From the NCBI RefSeq assembly GCF_965276875.1, contig NZ_OZ255701.1, positions 1-64,000 of the forward strand: a stretch of DNA of 64,000 nucleotides, in the 5' to 3' direction. The first letter of the stretch is position 1; every line of letters starts with the position of its first letter. The stretch is from Lichenicoccus sp965276875. Lineage in GTDB: Bacteria > Pseudomonadota > Alphaproteobacteria > Acetobacterales > Acetobacteraceae. Below the pieces are notes generated by a model. It had not been told where the DNA came from, did not search any database, and saw only the letters and a program-made list of their open reading frames with translations. The translations under genes were made by a program, and so were the position numbers. Shown in pieces: positions 17,954-26,583 of the stretch.

Positions 17954-19249
17954 TCAGGCGCGCTCGGCCGCCGGCCTGAGCTGGTCGGCCCGCACCGGGG
18001 CGACGACATCGGCGATCCGGGTCACGACCCTGCCGTCCGCCTGTTCCAAAGCCACCCTGTGCGCGCCCTTCTGTCGTGCCTCGATCAGCCCGTCGCTGAC
18101 CATCTCCTCGATCGAGCGCACCAGGTCTCGTGCACTGGCCCCCTGGCCGAGCCGGTCCTGGCGTTGCATCACCTCGAACAGCAGCTCGGCGTCGATGCCG
18201 CCGGGCGCAATCTCAAGACCGTACTGTGCGATCATCGCCTCGATCTCGAGAGCGGCCACGCGGGCGATGTCGAGGCCTTCCAGCTTGCGGAAGACGAAAA
18301 TCCGGTCGAGGCGGTTCAGCACTTCCGGGGCGAAGCCAGCCAGACGCAGCGCCTCCACCGAGGCCGCGCGCATCGCTTCGGGGTCATGGCCGAGGCGGTT
18401 CTCGATTTCGCCGAGCGCCTCGGTGGCGATGTTCGAGGTCAGCATGAAGATCGCCCGTGTGGTCGAGACCTGCGCGCCGTTCGACGCCTCGGTGACGTGG
18501 CCGTCGTTCCACGCCGAGAGGAACTTCTTGAAGACATCCGGATGGGCTTTTTCGATCTCGTCGAGCAGCACCACCCCGTCCGGCGTCTCCTTCAGGCCGC
18601 CGGTAAGCTTGCCGTAGCTGTCGGAGCCGACATAGCCCTTCGGCGAGCCGAACAACTGCGTCGAGGCGTGCGACGAGCTCATCTGCGTCATGTCGAAATG
18701 CATCAGCTTGCGCCCCAGGGCGGCGGCCAGCTTCTTGCTGAGATAGGTCTTGCCGCTGCCGGGGGGGCCTGCCAGCAGGAAGATGCCAACGGGCTTGCCG
18801 CGGACCTGCAAAGCCAGCCGGCGACGCAATTGCTGGGCGATATCTTCGCAGACCTGGTCCTGACCGATCACCTGGTCGCGCAGGGTGCGCGAGAGGGAGG
18901 CGGCATCGATGAAGGTGGCGCGTTCCTGCTGGGCGAGGAGTTGCTCGAGGGCTGCGCGATTGGTCAGCCGGGCCAGAACATCCATCATCCACCCCCGGCG
19001 CTTGCGTGCCTGCTGGCGCAGGTTACGCGGCTTCGCTCCGGCGCGCCACTCGAATGCCGTAGCCGCCAGCACCAGCCCCCAGCTTGTCGCGGCAAGCCCG
19101 CCATACAGCCAGCCGAGCCTGGTCAGCCAATCGAACAGCCGCGCCGGCGACAGATGCATCTGCATGCAGATCTGCACCGTCGCCAGGGTCAGGAACGCCA
19201 GCATCATCAGCGGCATCAGCCGGGTGGCGGCGGGTATCAGGCCCTTCAT
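17954..19249 (-). CDS. Membrane-anchored single-ring Clp-like AAA+ ATPase
   Basis: 431 residues. Two N-terminal transmembrane segments (about 11-30 and 46-66) and a very basic juxtamembrane stretch precede one AAA_2/ClpB-D2-type module. It has QVIGQDQ near 127, Walker A GPPGSGKT 161-168, aromatic pore loop GYVG 205-208, Walker B VVLLDE 225-230, sensor 1 TSN 271-273, arginine finger in LNRLDR near 313, and a C-terminal small domain. The intact pore loop predicts active polypeptide translocation. There is no Clp N-domain, no first AAA ring and no obvious ClpP-docking IGF loop. It overlaps the upstream membrane-protein gene by 4 bp. Role unknown; membrane-protein unfolding or export is a guess. 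Confidence 0.85.
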   Translation of the reverse strand: MKGLIPAATRLMPLMMLAFLTLATVQICMQMHLSPARLFDWLTRLGWLYGGLAATSWGLVLAATAFEWRAGAKPRNLRQQARKRRGWMMDVLARLTNRAALEQLLAQQERATFIDAASLSRTLRDQVIGQDQVCEDIAQQLRRRLALQVRGKPVGIFLLAGPPGSGKTYLSKKLAAALGRKLMHFDMTQMSSSHASTQLFGSPKGYVGSDSYGKLTGGLKETPDGVVLLDEIEKAHPDVFKKFLSAWNDGHVTEASNGAQVSTTRAIFMLTSNIATEALGEIENRLGHDPEAMRAASVEALRLAGFAPEVLNRLDRIFVFRKLEGLDIARVAALEIEAMIAQYGLEIAPGGIDAELLFEVMQRQDRLGQGASARDLVRSIEEMVSDGLIEARQKGAHRVALEQADGRVVTRIADVVAPVRADQLRPAAERA

Positions 19250-19842
19250 TGCGCAAGCACGCCCACTTCAAGCACCTGTCCGATCGGCAGCGGTGGGAGT
19301 GCCACCGGCCCGCTCAGGGTCAGCGCGCCGATGGCGACACTGGCCTCTGCCGCCGTGCCGAGAGCGCGAAAGCTGACGGTCCCGGCATGGGCGATCGGCA
19401 GGGTCAGCACCGTGGGTGTCGGCGACAGCGCCACGGTGCGCGAGAAGCCGGCGGTGCTCACCTGCACGATGCGGCCGGCGGCACCGTCATTCTCGTAGAT
19501 TGGCATGCGCACCAGGCGCACCTCGCGTCGGCTGACCGCCTGTTGCAGGGCGGCCGCGTCGCCGGCGGGCAGCTTCATCGCCTGGATCGCGGCACTCGCC
19601 TCGCCGGAGGGGACCATCGCCAACTCGACCAAGCCGCGCAGCGCGGTCGGTGCGCCGATCGGGAGGCCTGCCGCCTGCGTGTTGGTCCCAGGCACCAGGC
19701 TCATGATCCCGTCGGAAAACCGCATCCAGCCACCGGCGGCGAGCAACAGCACCAGCCCCGCATAGCAGAACCCACGCAGCGCGCTCGGCGTGCCGGACTG
19801 TTCGAGGACCGGCTCCGCGACGGTCGGGAGAGGACGCTGCAT
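19246..19842 (-). CDS. Unrecognised single-pass membrane protein upstream of Clp-like ATPase
   Basis: No family recognised. 198 residues with one transmembrane segment (about 23-40, GFCYAGLVLLLAAGGWM) and the remainder probably periplasmic. The soluble part carries many small, Val/Thr/Ala-rich strands (TVALSPTPTVLTLPIAHAG, then VAIGALTLSGPVALPPLPIG) suggesting a beta-rich fold. First gene of the operon, overlapping the ATPase start by 4 bp, so the two products are probably made in fixed ratio and may form a complex. Only 70 bp separate it from the divergent DUF3108 gene. Confidence 0.6.
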   Translation of the reverse strand: MQRPLPTVAEPVLEQSGTPSALRGFCYAGLVLLLAAGGWMRFSDGIMSLVPGTNTQAAGLPIGAPTALRGLVELAMVPSGEASAAIQAMKLPAGDAAALQQAVSRREVRLVRMPIYENDGAAGRIVQVSTAGFSRTVALSPTPTVLTLPIAHAGTVSFRALGTAAEASVAIGALTLSGPVALPPLPIGQVLEVGVLAQ

Positions 19843-19912
19843 TAGGGTATCTGATCAAACTGTGGCGCGCAGCGCAATCGCTTGACATCACCCGGGCGCC
19901 AGGCACGATCGC

Positions 19913-20743
19913 GTGATGTGTTCGAGACAGCGGCCGACCGTCCTGATCGCCATCGCTCTGTGTGGCTTAGTGTGGCTGAGCTCGCCCGCGGCCTTCGCGG
20001 CCGGGCAGATCCGGCTGAGCTACAAGCTCTACGGGCGCGGCTTTCACGTCATGAACGTCGCGGTGGCCTTGAGCCTGAACCAGTACGGCTACGGCATCGC
20101 GGTGCACGACCAGACCGTGGGTTTGATGAGCGTCATGGTCCATACCAATCTCACCTCGACCGCTACCGGCCGGTTCAAGCCGGACGGGGTGCAGCCAACG
20201 CATTTCGAGAGCGTAGGCTTTTCCCGCGGCGCCCAGCGCACGACGGTGCTGGATTATGTCGACGGCAATCCGGTCGTACGGCAACTCACGCCGCCCGAGC
20301 CCAATCGCGACCCGGTAGCCGCTGCGAGTGCGCGCGGCGCCATCGATACCCTCTCGGCGATCGTGGGCCTGGTGCATCGGGTGCAGCAAACCGGACGCTG
20401 CGACGGCAGCGCCCTGCTCTTCGACGGCTTGCGCCTGAGCCGGGCGCGCGCGCACACCGTAGGCGAGCAGGTGGTGCCCGCGCATGACGGGGCGCTCTAT
20501 CCCGGCACGGCGCTGCGCTGCAATTTCGAGAGCCTGGAGGTCGGCGGCTTCGAGCACGATGAGGATCAGGCGGAGATGCATCGCCCGCAGCACGGCAGCG
20601 CCTGGGTTGCGCACGTGCTGCCCGGTGCACCAGCCCTGCCGGTGCGGATCAGCTTCCATCATCCCAAGCTCGGCATGGTGACGATGGTGCTGACCTCTGC
20701 TGCGGCAGTGAAGGGCGCGCAGGCGACGGCGGCGCTCAACTGA
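19913..20743 (+). CDS. DUF3108-type exported protein
   Basis: About 276 residues with an N-terminal signal peptide (LIAIALCGLVWLSSPAAFAA, cleavage near 30). The mature part has the DUF3108 pattern: a YKLYGRGFHVMNVAVAL start, FKPDGVQPTHFESVG, LDYVDGNPVV and a C-terminal HHPKLGMVTMVLTSA. The family is periplasmic or outer-membrane associated with no assigned biochemical role. TTGACA at 19882-19887 lies so close to the start (GTG 19913/ATG 19916) that the transcript may have almost no leader. It overlaps the gph 3' end by 8 bp. Confidence 0.75.
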   Translation: MMCSRQRPTVLIAIALCGLVWLSSPAAFAAGQIRLSYKLYGRGFHVMNVAVALSLNQYGYGIAVHDQTVGLMSVMVHTNLTSTATGRFKPDGVQPTHFESVGFSRGAQRTTVLDYVDGNPVVRQLTPPEPNRDPVAAASARGAIDTLSAIVGLVHRVQQTGRCDGSALLFDGLRLSRARAHTVGEQVVPAHDGALYPGTALRCNFESLEVGGFEHDEDQAEMHRPQHGSAWVAHVLPGAPALPVRISFHHPKLGMVTMVLTSAAAVKGAQATAALN

Positions 20744-21395
20744 GCAGGCGTTCGGCCAGCGCCGGCACCTCGACGATCGTCTCCGCTTGGGCGTTGCTGC
20801 CCATCGCCATATCGGGCGGCCCATAGCCCCAGAGCGCAAAGACGCATGGCATCGCGCACGCGCGCGCGACAGCCACATCGTTGGCGTGATCGCCCACCAT
20901 GATCGCGCGCGATGGGGCGCCACCAGCGCGCGCGACGGTGCCGAGCAGGTGCGCCGGATCGGGCTTGCGGCCGGCGAAACTGTCGCCGCCGCCGATGGCC
21001 GCCAGCAGCGGTGCGATCTCCAGTGCGGCGAGCAGCGTTTGCGCCGCCGCCACCGGCTTGTTGGTGCAGACCGCGAGCGAGAAGCCGCGCCGCCGCAGAT
21101 GCAGCAGCGTCGCCGCAACCCCGGGAAACAGCCGCGATTGCGCCGCCGCGTTCGCCTCGTAATCGGCGCCGAACGCGGCCATCGCTGCTGACTCGTCGGT
21201 GTCGACCTTGGCATAAGCGAGCACCCGGCGGACCAGGGCTGCGATGCCGTCGCCGACCATCAGGCGGACCCGACCCGCGGCAATCGGCAGTCGGTCATGG
21301 GTGGCGAGCAGCCGGTTGGCGCTCGCGGTCAGGTCGTCGAGCGTATCGACAAGGGTGCCGTCCAGATCGAAGACGATGAGCCGGTCCTGATACAC
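20736..21395 (-). CDS. gph: Phosphoglycolate phosphatase (HAD superfamily)
   Basis: About 219 residues if started at GTG 21395 (VYQDRLIVFDLDGTLVDT), the usual Gph length; ATG 21458 would add a 21-residue tail. HAD motifs: DLDGTLVDT at the N-terminus, VCTNKP with the motif II Thr, Lys in GRKPDP and MVGDHANDV with the motif IV aspartates. It dephosphorylates 2-phosphoglycolate from DNA repair or photorespiration-like oxygenation. Other HAD phosphatases of similar build (pyrophosphatase PpaX) cannot be excluded. Divergent from glmU. Confidence 0.82.
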   Translation of the reverse strand: MYQDRLIVFDLDGTLVDTLDDLTASANRLLATHDRLPIAAGRVRLMVGDGIAALVRRVLAYAKVDTDESAAMAAFGADYEANAAAQSRLFPGVAATLLHLRRRGFSLAVCTNKPVAAAQTLLAALEIAPLLAAIGGGDSFAGRKPDPAHLLGTVARAGGAPSRAIMVGDHANDVAVARACAMPCVFALWGYGPPDMAMGSNAQAETIVEVPALAERLLS

Positions 21396-21484
21396 GGGTG
21401 CAGGGTTCCGTAATGGTTCGTGATGGCGCGAGGGGTGTTGGCGGTTTGACAGCGGCACCGCGGCGACGGTACCGGCAAAGCATC

Positions 21485-22804
21485 ATGCACGCCACCGCCA
21501 TCCTGCTCGCCGCCGGTCTCGGCACCCGGATGCACTCCGCCCGCCCGAAGGCCGCACACCTGCTCGCGGGCCGGCCGATGCTCGCGCACCTGATCGCAAG
21601 CTGCGAGGCGGTGTTCGACCGTATCGTGGTGGTCGTGGGCCCGGGCATGGAGTCGCTGGCGGCACTCGCCGCCCCGCACCCGGTCGTGGTGCAGGAGCAG
21701 CGGCTTGGCACCGCGCACGCGGCTCTGCAGGCGCGCGCGCGGTTCGGCGAGGGCGACGTTGCGGTGCTCTATGCCGACAACCCGCTGATCACGCCCGAGA
21801 CCTTGCGGCGGCTGGTCGCACAGCGGCGCGCGCCGGACACCGGTCTTGCCTTGCTGGCGATGCGCCCCATCGATCCGGCCCGCTACGGCCGCATTGTCAG
21901 CCATGACGGGTTGGTCGAGCGCATTGTCGAATGGGCCGACGCCTCTCCCGCGCAACGCGCCATCGATCTGTGCAATGCCGGCGTGCTCTGCGCGGCCGCC
22001 GCCGACCTCGGACGCTGGCTCGACGAAGTTGGCTGTGACAACGTCAAAAGCGAGTACTACCTCACCGATATCGTCGCCATCGCGGCCGACCAGGGCGCTC
22101 GCGTGCGCGCCGTGGAGGCGCCGGAGGCGGAACTGCGCGGCATCAATTCGCGCGCCGAACTCGCCCTCGCCGAGGCGGAAATCCAGCGCCGCCTGCGCAG
22201 CAGCGCGTTGGACGCCGGGGTCACCCTGATCGCGCCGGAGACGGTATTCCTGGCCGCCGACACGATCCTGGGGGCGGATGTCACGGTGCATCCGCACGTG
22301 GTGTTCGGGCCCGGCGTTCGGATCGGCTCGGGGACTGAAATTCTCGCCTTCAGCCATCTTGAAGGCTGCTCCGTCGGCGAAGACGCGCGGATCGGACCGT
22401 ATGCACGGCTGCGGCCCGGCACGCGAGTCGGCGACCGCGCCCATGTCGGCAACTTCGTCGAGCTCAAGGCCACCGACCTCGGTGAGGGTGCAAAGGCCAA
22501 CCATCTGAGCTATCTCGGCGATGCCAGCATCGGGGCGGGCAGCAATATCGGCGCCGGCACCATCACCTGCAATTATGACGGCGTCAGCAAGCACCGCACC
22601 GAAATCGGAAGCGACGTGTTCGTCGGCTCCGACACCATCCTGGTTGCCCCGGTGACGCTCGGCGACGGTTCGCTGATCGCCGCCGGCAGCGTCATCACCG
22701 AGCCGGTCGAGCCCGACGCGATGGCCTTTGGCCGCGCGCGCCAGGTGAACAAGCCGGCGGCGGCGCCCGCGCTGCGGGCAAGATTGCGCGAGGAGAAACC
22801 CTGA
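21485..22804 (+). CDS. glmU: Bifunctional GlcNAc-1-P uridylyltransferase / GlcN-1-P acetyltransferase
   Basis: 439 residues from ATG 21485. The N-terminal pyrophosphorylase domain has LAAGLGTRMHSARPK and AGRPML. The C-terminal left-handed beta-helix shows hexapeptide repeats and the acetyltransferase residues in RLRPGTRVGDRAHVGNFVE, then KATDLGEGAKANHLSYLGDA and YDGVSKHRTEIGS. It performs the last two steps to UDP-GlcNAc for peptidoglycan and lipid A. Its stop overlaps the glmS start by one base, a common coupling of the whole pathway from fructose-6-phosphate. Confidence 0.97.
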   Translation: MHATAILLAAGLGTRMHSARPKAAHLLAGRPMLAHLIASCEAVFDRIVVVVGPGMESLAALAAPHPVVVQEQRLGTAHAALQARARFGEGDVAVLYADNPLITPETLRRLVAQRRAPDTGLALLAMRPIDPARYGRIVSHDGLVERIVEWADASPAQRAIDLCNAGVLCAAAADLGRWLDEVGCDNVKSEYYLTDIVAIAADQGARVRAVEAPEAELRGINSRAELALAEAEIQRRLRSSALDAGVTLIAPETVFLAADTILGADVTVHPHVVFGPGVRIGSGTEILAFSHLEGCSVGEDARIGPYARLRPGTRVGDRAHVGNFVELKATDLGEGAKANHLSYLGDASIGAGSNIGAGTITCNYDGVSKHRTEIGSDVFVGSDTILVAPVTLGDGSLIAAGSVITEPVEPDAMAFGRARQVNKPAAAPALRARLREEKP

Positions 22805-24627
22805 TGTGCGGAATTGTCGGCGTCATCGGCGCGGCACCAGCAGCTCCGATACTTTATGAGGCGCTGCGTCGTCTGGAATATCGCGGCTATGATTCCGCCG
22901 GCATCGCGACCCTCGCGCATGGCGCCATCGAGCGTCGTCGTGCCGAGGGCAAGCTCGTCAATCTCGGCGAGACCCTGGAGCGCTTCCCGCTCGCAGGCAG
23001 CACCGGCATCGGTCATACGCGCTGGGCCACGCACGGCGCGCCGACCGAGGCCAACGCGCATCCGCACGGCACCGAGCTGGTCTCGATCGTCCATAACGGC
23101 ATTATCGAGAACCATGCCGAACTGCGTGCCGAACTCGAGGCGGACGGCCAGATCTTCAGCACCGAGACCGATAGCGAAACCGTCGCCCAGATGATCGACC
23201 GCAATCTCCGTCGCGGCATGGAGCCGCGCGCGGCGGCGCAGGCTTGTCTCGCCCGCCTGCAGGGGGCTTACGCGATCGCGATGATCTTCGCCGGCCACGA
23301 CGCGCTGATGATCGGCGCGCGGCATGGCGCACCCCTGGTGGTCGGCTTTGGCGAGGACGAGATGTTCCTCGGCTCCGACAGCCTGGCCCTCTCGCCGCTG
23401 ACCCGGCGGATTGCCTATCTCCAGGACGGGCATTGGGCCGTCGTGACCCGGCATGGCGCGGAGATGTTCGACCTTCAAGGCGCCCCGGTCGCCTTCACCA
23501 TACGTCAGACGGCGCTGATCGCCGGCTCGATCGGCAAGGACGGCCATCGGCATTACATGGAAAAGGAGCTGCACGAGCACCCGCTGGTGATCGGCCAGAC
23601 CTTGCAGCACATGATTGATCCCGCCACCCGGCGCGTGGTGCTGCCCAGGTTGCCGTTCGACCTGGCCACCGTGCCGCGGGTGACGATCACCGCCTGCGGC
23701 TCGGCGTTCTATGCAGGTCTGCTCGGACGGCACTGGCTGGAAAGCGTGGCCAGGCTGCCGACCGACGCCGATGTGGCGAGCGAGTTGCGCTACCGCGAGG
23801 CGCCGCTCGCCGCGGGAGGGCTGGCCCTGATGATCAGCCAGTCCGGCGAGACCGCCGATACGCTGGCAGCCCTGCGCGCCCTGCGTGCCGGCGGCCAGCA
23901 CATCGTCTCCATCCTCAACGTGCCGGAAAGCACCATGGCGCGCGACAGCGACCTGGTGCTGCATACGGTCGCCGGCCCCGAGATCTGCGTCGCCAGCACC
24001 AAGGCCTTCACCGCGCAACTCTCGGTGCTGGCCTGCCTTGCCATTGCCGGCGGGCGTGCGCGCGGCAGCCTTTCCACGGCACGCGAGAGCGAACTCGTCG
24101 AAGCGCTGCTCGACGTGCCGGGCAAGGCCGCCGAGCTGTTCGGCCGCGTCGGCGAGGTGCAGCGCATCGCCGCCACCGTCGCCGAGGCGCGCGACGTGCT
24201 CTATCTCGGACGCGGCGCCTATTTCCCGGTTGCCCTCGAAGGCGCGCTCAAGCTCAAGGAGATCTCCTACATCCATGCCGAGGCCTATGCCGCCGGCGAG
24301 ATGAAGCACGGGCCGATCGCCCTGATCGACCGCAGCGTGCCGGTGGTGGCGATCGCGCCGAGCGGCCGGCTGTTCGACAAGACCGCCTCGAACCTGCAGG
24401 AGGCCCGCGCCCGCGGCGGCAGGCTGCTGGTGTTCACCGACCCGCTGGGGGCGGACAGGCTGCGCGGGATTGCCGAGGCGACGGTGGTGCTGCCGCAGGC
24501 GGACGCGTTTACCGCGCCGATCCTGCACAGCATCGCGGTGCAGATGCTGGCCTATGAGGTGGCGCTGCTGAAGGGCACCGATGTCGATCAGCCACGCAAT
24601 CTGGCCAAGTCGGTGACTGTGGAGTGA
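22804..24627 (+). CDS. glmS: Glutamine-fructose-6-phosphate aminotransferase (isomerizing)
   Basis: 607 residues, normal length. The mature protein starts at the nucleophile Cys (MCGIVGVIG), followed by the glutaminase domain with HTRWATHG and SIVHNGIIENH. Two SIS domains follow, with ACGSAFYAG, ISQSGETADT and CVASTKAFTAQL; the C-terminus DQPRNLAKSVTVE is canonical. It forms glucosamine-6-phosphate, the entry step to UDP-GlcNAc, and is translationally coupled to glmU. No glmS ribozyme is expected in this phylum and none is seen. Confidence 0.98.
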   Translation: MCGIVGVIGAAPAAPILYEALRRLEYRGYDSAGIATLAHGAIERRRAEGKLVNLGETLERFPLAGSTGIGHTRWATHGAPTEANAHPHGTELVSIVHNGIIENHAELRAELEADGQIFSTETDSETVAQMIDRNLRRGMEPRAAAQACLARLQGAYAIAMIFAGHDALMIGARHGAPLVVGFGEDEMFLGSDSLALSPLTRRIAYLQDGHWAVVTRHGAEMFDLQGAPVAFTIRQTALIAGSIGKDGHRHYMEKELHEHPLVIGQTLQHMIDPATRRVVLPRLPFDLATVPRVTITACGSAFYAGLLGRHWLESVARLPTDADVASELRYREAPLAAGGLALMISQSGETADTLAALRALRAGGQHIVSILNVPESTMARDSDLVLHTVAGPEICVASTKAFTAQLSVLACLAIAGGRARGSLSTARESELVEALLDVPGKAAELFGRVGEVQRIAATVAEARDVLYLGRGAYFPVALEGALKLKEISYIHAEAYAAGEMKHGPIALIDRSVPVVAIAPSGRLFDKTASNLQEARARGGRLLVFTDPLGADRLRGIAEATVVLPQADAFTAPILHSIAVQMLAYEVALLKGTDVDQPRNLAKSVTVE

Positions 24628-24653
24628 GGACCGGCAGGCCAAAAGCTTCGCTC

Positions 24654-24683
24654 GTCTTAGACGGCCCGCGTTGGCCTTAAGAC
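24654..24683. terminator. Possible bidirectional hairpin between glmS and the NYN gene
   Basis: GTCTTA and GGCC (24654-24666, with a 3-nt bulge) pair with GGCC and TAAGAC (24673-24683) around the loop CGCGTT. It sits between convergent genes. There is no T-run, so factor-independent termination is uncertain. Confidence 0.35.
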
Positions 24684-24711
24684 ACAAGCTGAAGCGGAGC
24701 CGGATTTCCGC

Positions 24712-25506
24712 CTACCGCGCAAGGACCAGGCGAACGAAGGTGTCGCGAAGGGTGCTGCGTTCCGGAGTGGTCAGTGTTTCCTGCCCGTAATGAGCCCGAC
24801 CCAGGCGGAGCAGCATACGATCCAGATCTTGGGGAACCTGCTTGCTGGCGCCAAGCGTCGTTTTCAGGGCCTTCAAATCCGGCGGTGCCATCGCGGCGAC
24901 CATCGGCTCGATCAAGGCGTCCAAGCCTGTGTTGGCTGTCGCGTTAATTGCCGCGGCAGCCGATGCTGGTGGGGCGTAGGCCAGGAATGCCCGTACGACG
25001 ACGTCATTCCATTCAGTCGTTGTGTCCGCTTCCTGCATCAATGATCGGCTTTGGTTGGAACGTGCCGGGTGGATGCCGACGAGATGCACGCGCACACCGA
25101 ATTGCTGCGCCAGGACGACACCGACACGGACGTCTTCGTCACCCGAAAGCAACACGGCGTCAGTGATGGCGTGATTGCGCGCCAACTCGGCAAGGTCGGT
25201 GATAATGAGGGCGTCAACGCCCTTCTGCTCACCGGCGGCGTTGATCTGGCCCAAGCGAATTTTGATATCGTCGGCATCGGCAAGGGCGGACTGCTCTGGC
25301 GTGGGGCGTCCGACGCGCATCGCGTCGTACCAGTAGATCCGCAAGAGCGGCAGGTTGCATGAGGATTTTGCTACCTCCTTCAGGGCCTCCACGACCTTTG
25401 GAATTTCCAGGGAAAGGAGTTCGCGGCTTTGTCGGGTGCCCGTCAGAAGGGCCGAGCCTTGGGCAAAAAGGTAGCCTGCGTCGACAAAGACGGCGGAGCG
25501 TTGCAT
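24712..25506 (-). CDS. NYN-domain protein (LabA/DUF88-like, putative RNase)
   Basis: 264 residues from ATG 25506 (MQRSAVFVDAGYLF). The NYN/PIN-like fold is evident in the acidic cluster: FVDAGYLF at the start, Asp in GVDALIITDLAELA and LLSGDEDV. Family members are metal-dependent nucleases acting on RNA, though many lack a known target. A C-terminal helical extension of about 80 residues (PDLKALKTTLGASKQVPQDL) is of unknown role. The upstream side carries a strong hairpin and then transposase relics, so the gene may be part of a small accessory island. Confidence 0.82.
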   Translation of the reverse strand: MQRSAVFVDAGYLFAQGSALLTGTRQSRELLSLEIPKVVEALKEVAKSSCNLPLLRIYWYDAMRVGRPTPEQSALADADDIKIRLGQINAAGEQKGVDALIITDLAELARNHAITDAVLLSGDEDVRVGVVLAQQFGVRVHLVGIHPARSNQSRSLMQEADTTTEWNDVVVRAFLAYAPPASAAAAINATANTGLDALIEPMVAAMAPPDLKALKTTLGASKQVPQDLDRMLLRLGRAHYGQETLTTPERSTLRDTFVRLVLAR

Positions 25507-25525
25507 AGACTGACCCCTAAACAAT

Positions 25526-25547
25526 AAGGGCACCCGCAGGTGCCCTT
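25526..25547. other. Strong hairpin in the NYN gene leader
   Basis: AAGGGCACC (25526-25534) and GGTGCCCTT (25539-25547) form a perfect 9-bp stem with loop CGCA. It lies 20 bp upstream of the NYN start, in its likely 5' leader. It could be an attenuator-like terminator, a stabilising structure or an operator. Confidence 0.5.
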
Positions 25548-25687
25548 TAGTACTGGCGCGTCGGACGTGCGTAATCTCCGCCCGGCGCTACACTTCTATA
25601 TATATGGCATGACGATGGTCAGGTCAAACCTTTTTGTCCGCCGGGGTAGGTAGCATGCGATCTGTCCGGTGAGGATGGGCTTCTGAA

Positions 25688-25873
25688 GAGGAGGCTCGGA
25701 TGCGTCGCTGACGGGCGATGGAGATCGAGGCGCTGTGTGGCGGCCGCTATGCCGGCTTCACGGCCAGGCACTTCCACGACTATTTGGTTCGCGATAATGG
25801 GTTAGCCTGGGGCTACACCCGGACTAAGTTGTTACTGCAAAGCCGGGGCCTGCTGCGGGCGGCGCGGCGCCGG
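25688..25873 (+). mobile_element. ISNCY-like transposase remnant
   Basis: After RRLG near 25689 and a frameshift, the frame from 25718 reads GGRYAGFTARHFHDYLVRDN and then GYTRTKLLLQSRGLL. This matches from memory the N-terminal region of ISNCY-group transposases (RYxxFxVxHFHExL...GYTxxKxxLxxxGL). No catalytic domain follows; the similarity stops where the second relic begins. Confidence 0.65.
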
Positions 25874-26079
25874 AACTCGACCACCATGGCCTCCTCGGCC
25901 GAAGTGAGGACGGTGCTATGCGGTGCCGTCGGCCCCATTGGAGCGTCGTTCGTATTCGTTCTGATAAGCCACTTGCTCACGGTCGTGCGGCTCAGGCCGT
26001 AGCGCTCGGCCAGGGTGCTAGTTTTTTTTCGACGCCTGGAGCTCGGCTCGAACTCGCGGCGTCGTTCGGGCTGAGCCAT
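25864..26079 (-). mobile_element. IS481-like transposase N-terminal remnant
   Basis: On the minus strand the frame reads LAERYGLSRTTVSKW, then RTNTNDAPMGPTAPHSTVLT and EEAMVVEFRRR. This is the helix-turn-helix start of IS481-type transposases (KTVAKW...DAPMGPK.PRSTVLT..EE..VVAFRR). It breaks off at FRRR before the catalytic DDE core. Terminal inverted repeats were not found. It abuts the ISNCY-like relic within about 10 bp. Confidence 0.65.
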
Positions 26080-26223
26080 GAAGACTGTCTGCCATAGCGC
26101 TTCCTCCGCTTCCCGCGTCAGGACAGCGTCATGACTTCCCGAGACCAAACACCTACCTACCGACAACCTTCTTGTTCGCCGGAAGGACTATCAGTGTCGT
26201 GTATGACACAAAGCGCCTGGTCT

Positions 26224-26583
26224 TCAATGCGAGCCCGTCAGGGCCGGCATCATCACCTGCAGATAGAGCGTGCGGAACATCCAGGCGGTCAGGCCGATCG
26301 AAAGGATCAGCAGCGGCACGTTGAGCGCCAGGGTCAACGTGTTCCAGATCTGCACCTCGGAGAAGTCGAGGTGGAACAGCAGCCACAGTTGCGCCAGCAC
26401 GGCGAGAGCGGCGATGCCGGCGATCGCCAGCACCAGCAGCGTCGGCGGGAATGCGTGGGTGCGCACCAGGAGGAGCGAAAGGCCCATCAGGGCGACGGTG
26501 ATGGCAAAGCCCGCGATGTAGCGGACTTCGCTGGCGAGGCTCACCTCGGGATGGTCGCGCGGGCGCTTGTTGGACACCTCCAT
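26224..26583 (-). CDS. cyoD: Cytochrome bo3 quinol oxidase subunit IV (copy 1)
   Basis: 119 residues from ATG 26583, overlapping the cyoC stop by one base. There are three predicted transmembrane helices (YIAGFAITVALMGLSLLLV, LVLAIAGIAALAVLAQLWLL, LALNVPLLILSIGLTAWMF) and the family pattern LAQLWLLFHLDF. Subunit IV assists assembly of the copper-heme centre. Last gene of the minus-strand cyoABCD operon; transposase relics lie just downstream. No cyoE-like protoheme IX farnesyltransferase follows. Confidence 0.92.
   Translation of the reverse strand: MEVSNKRPRDHPEVSLASEVRYIAGFAITVALMGLSLLLVRTHAFPPTLLVLAIAGIAALAVLAQLWLLFHLDFSEVQIWNTLTLALNVPLLILSIGLTAWMFRTLYLQVMMPALTGSH

Noticed and set aside
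22573..24687. 704-codon open frame on the minus strand
   Set aside because: Antisense to glmU/glmS; the open frame results from high-GC codon use in the real genes.
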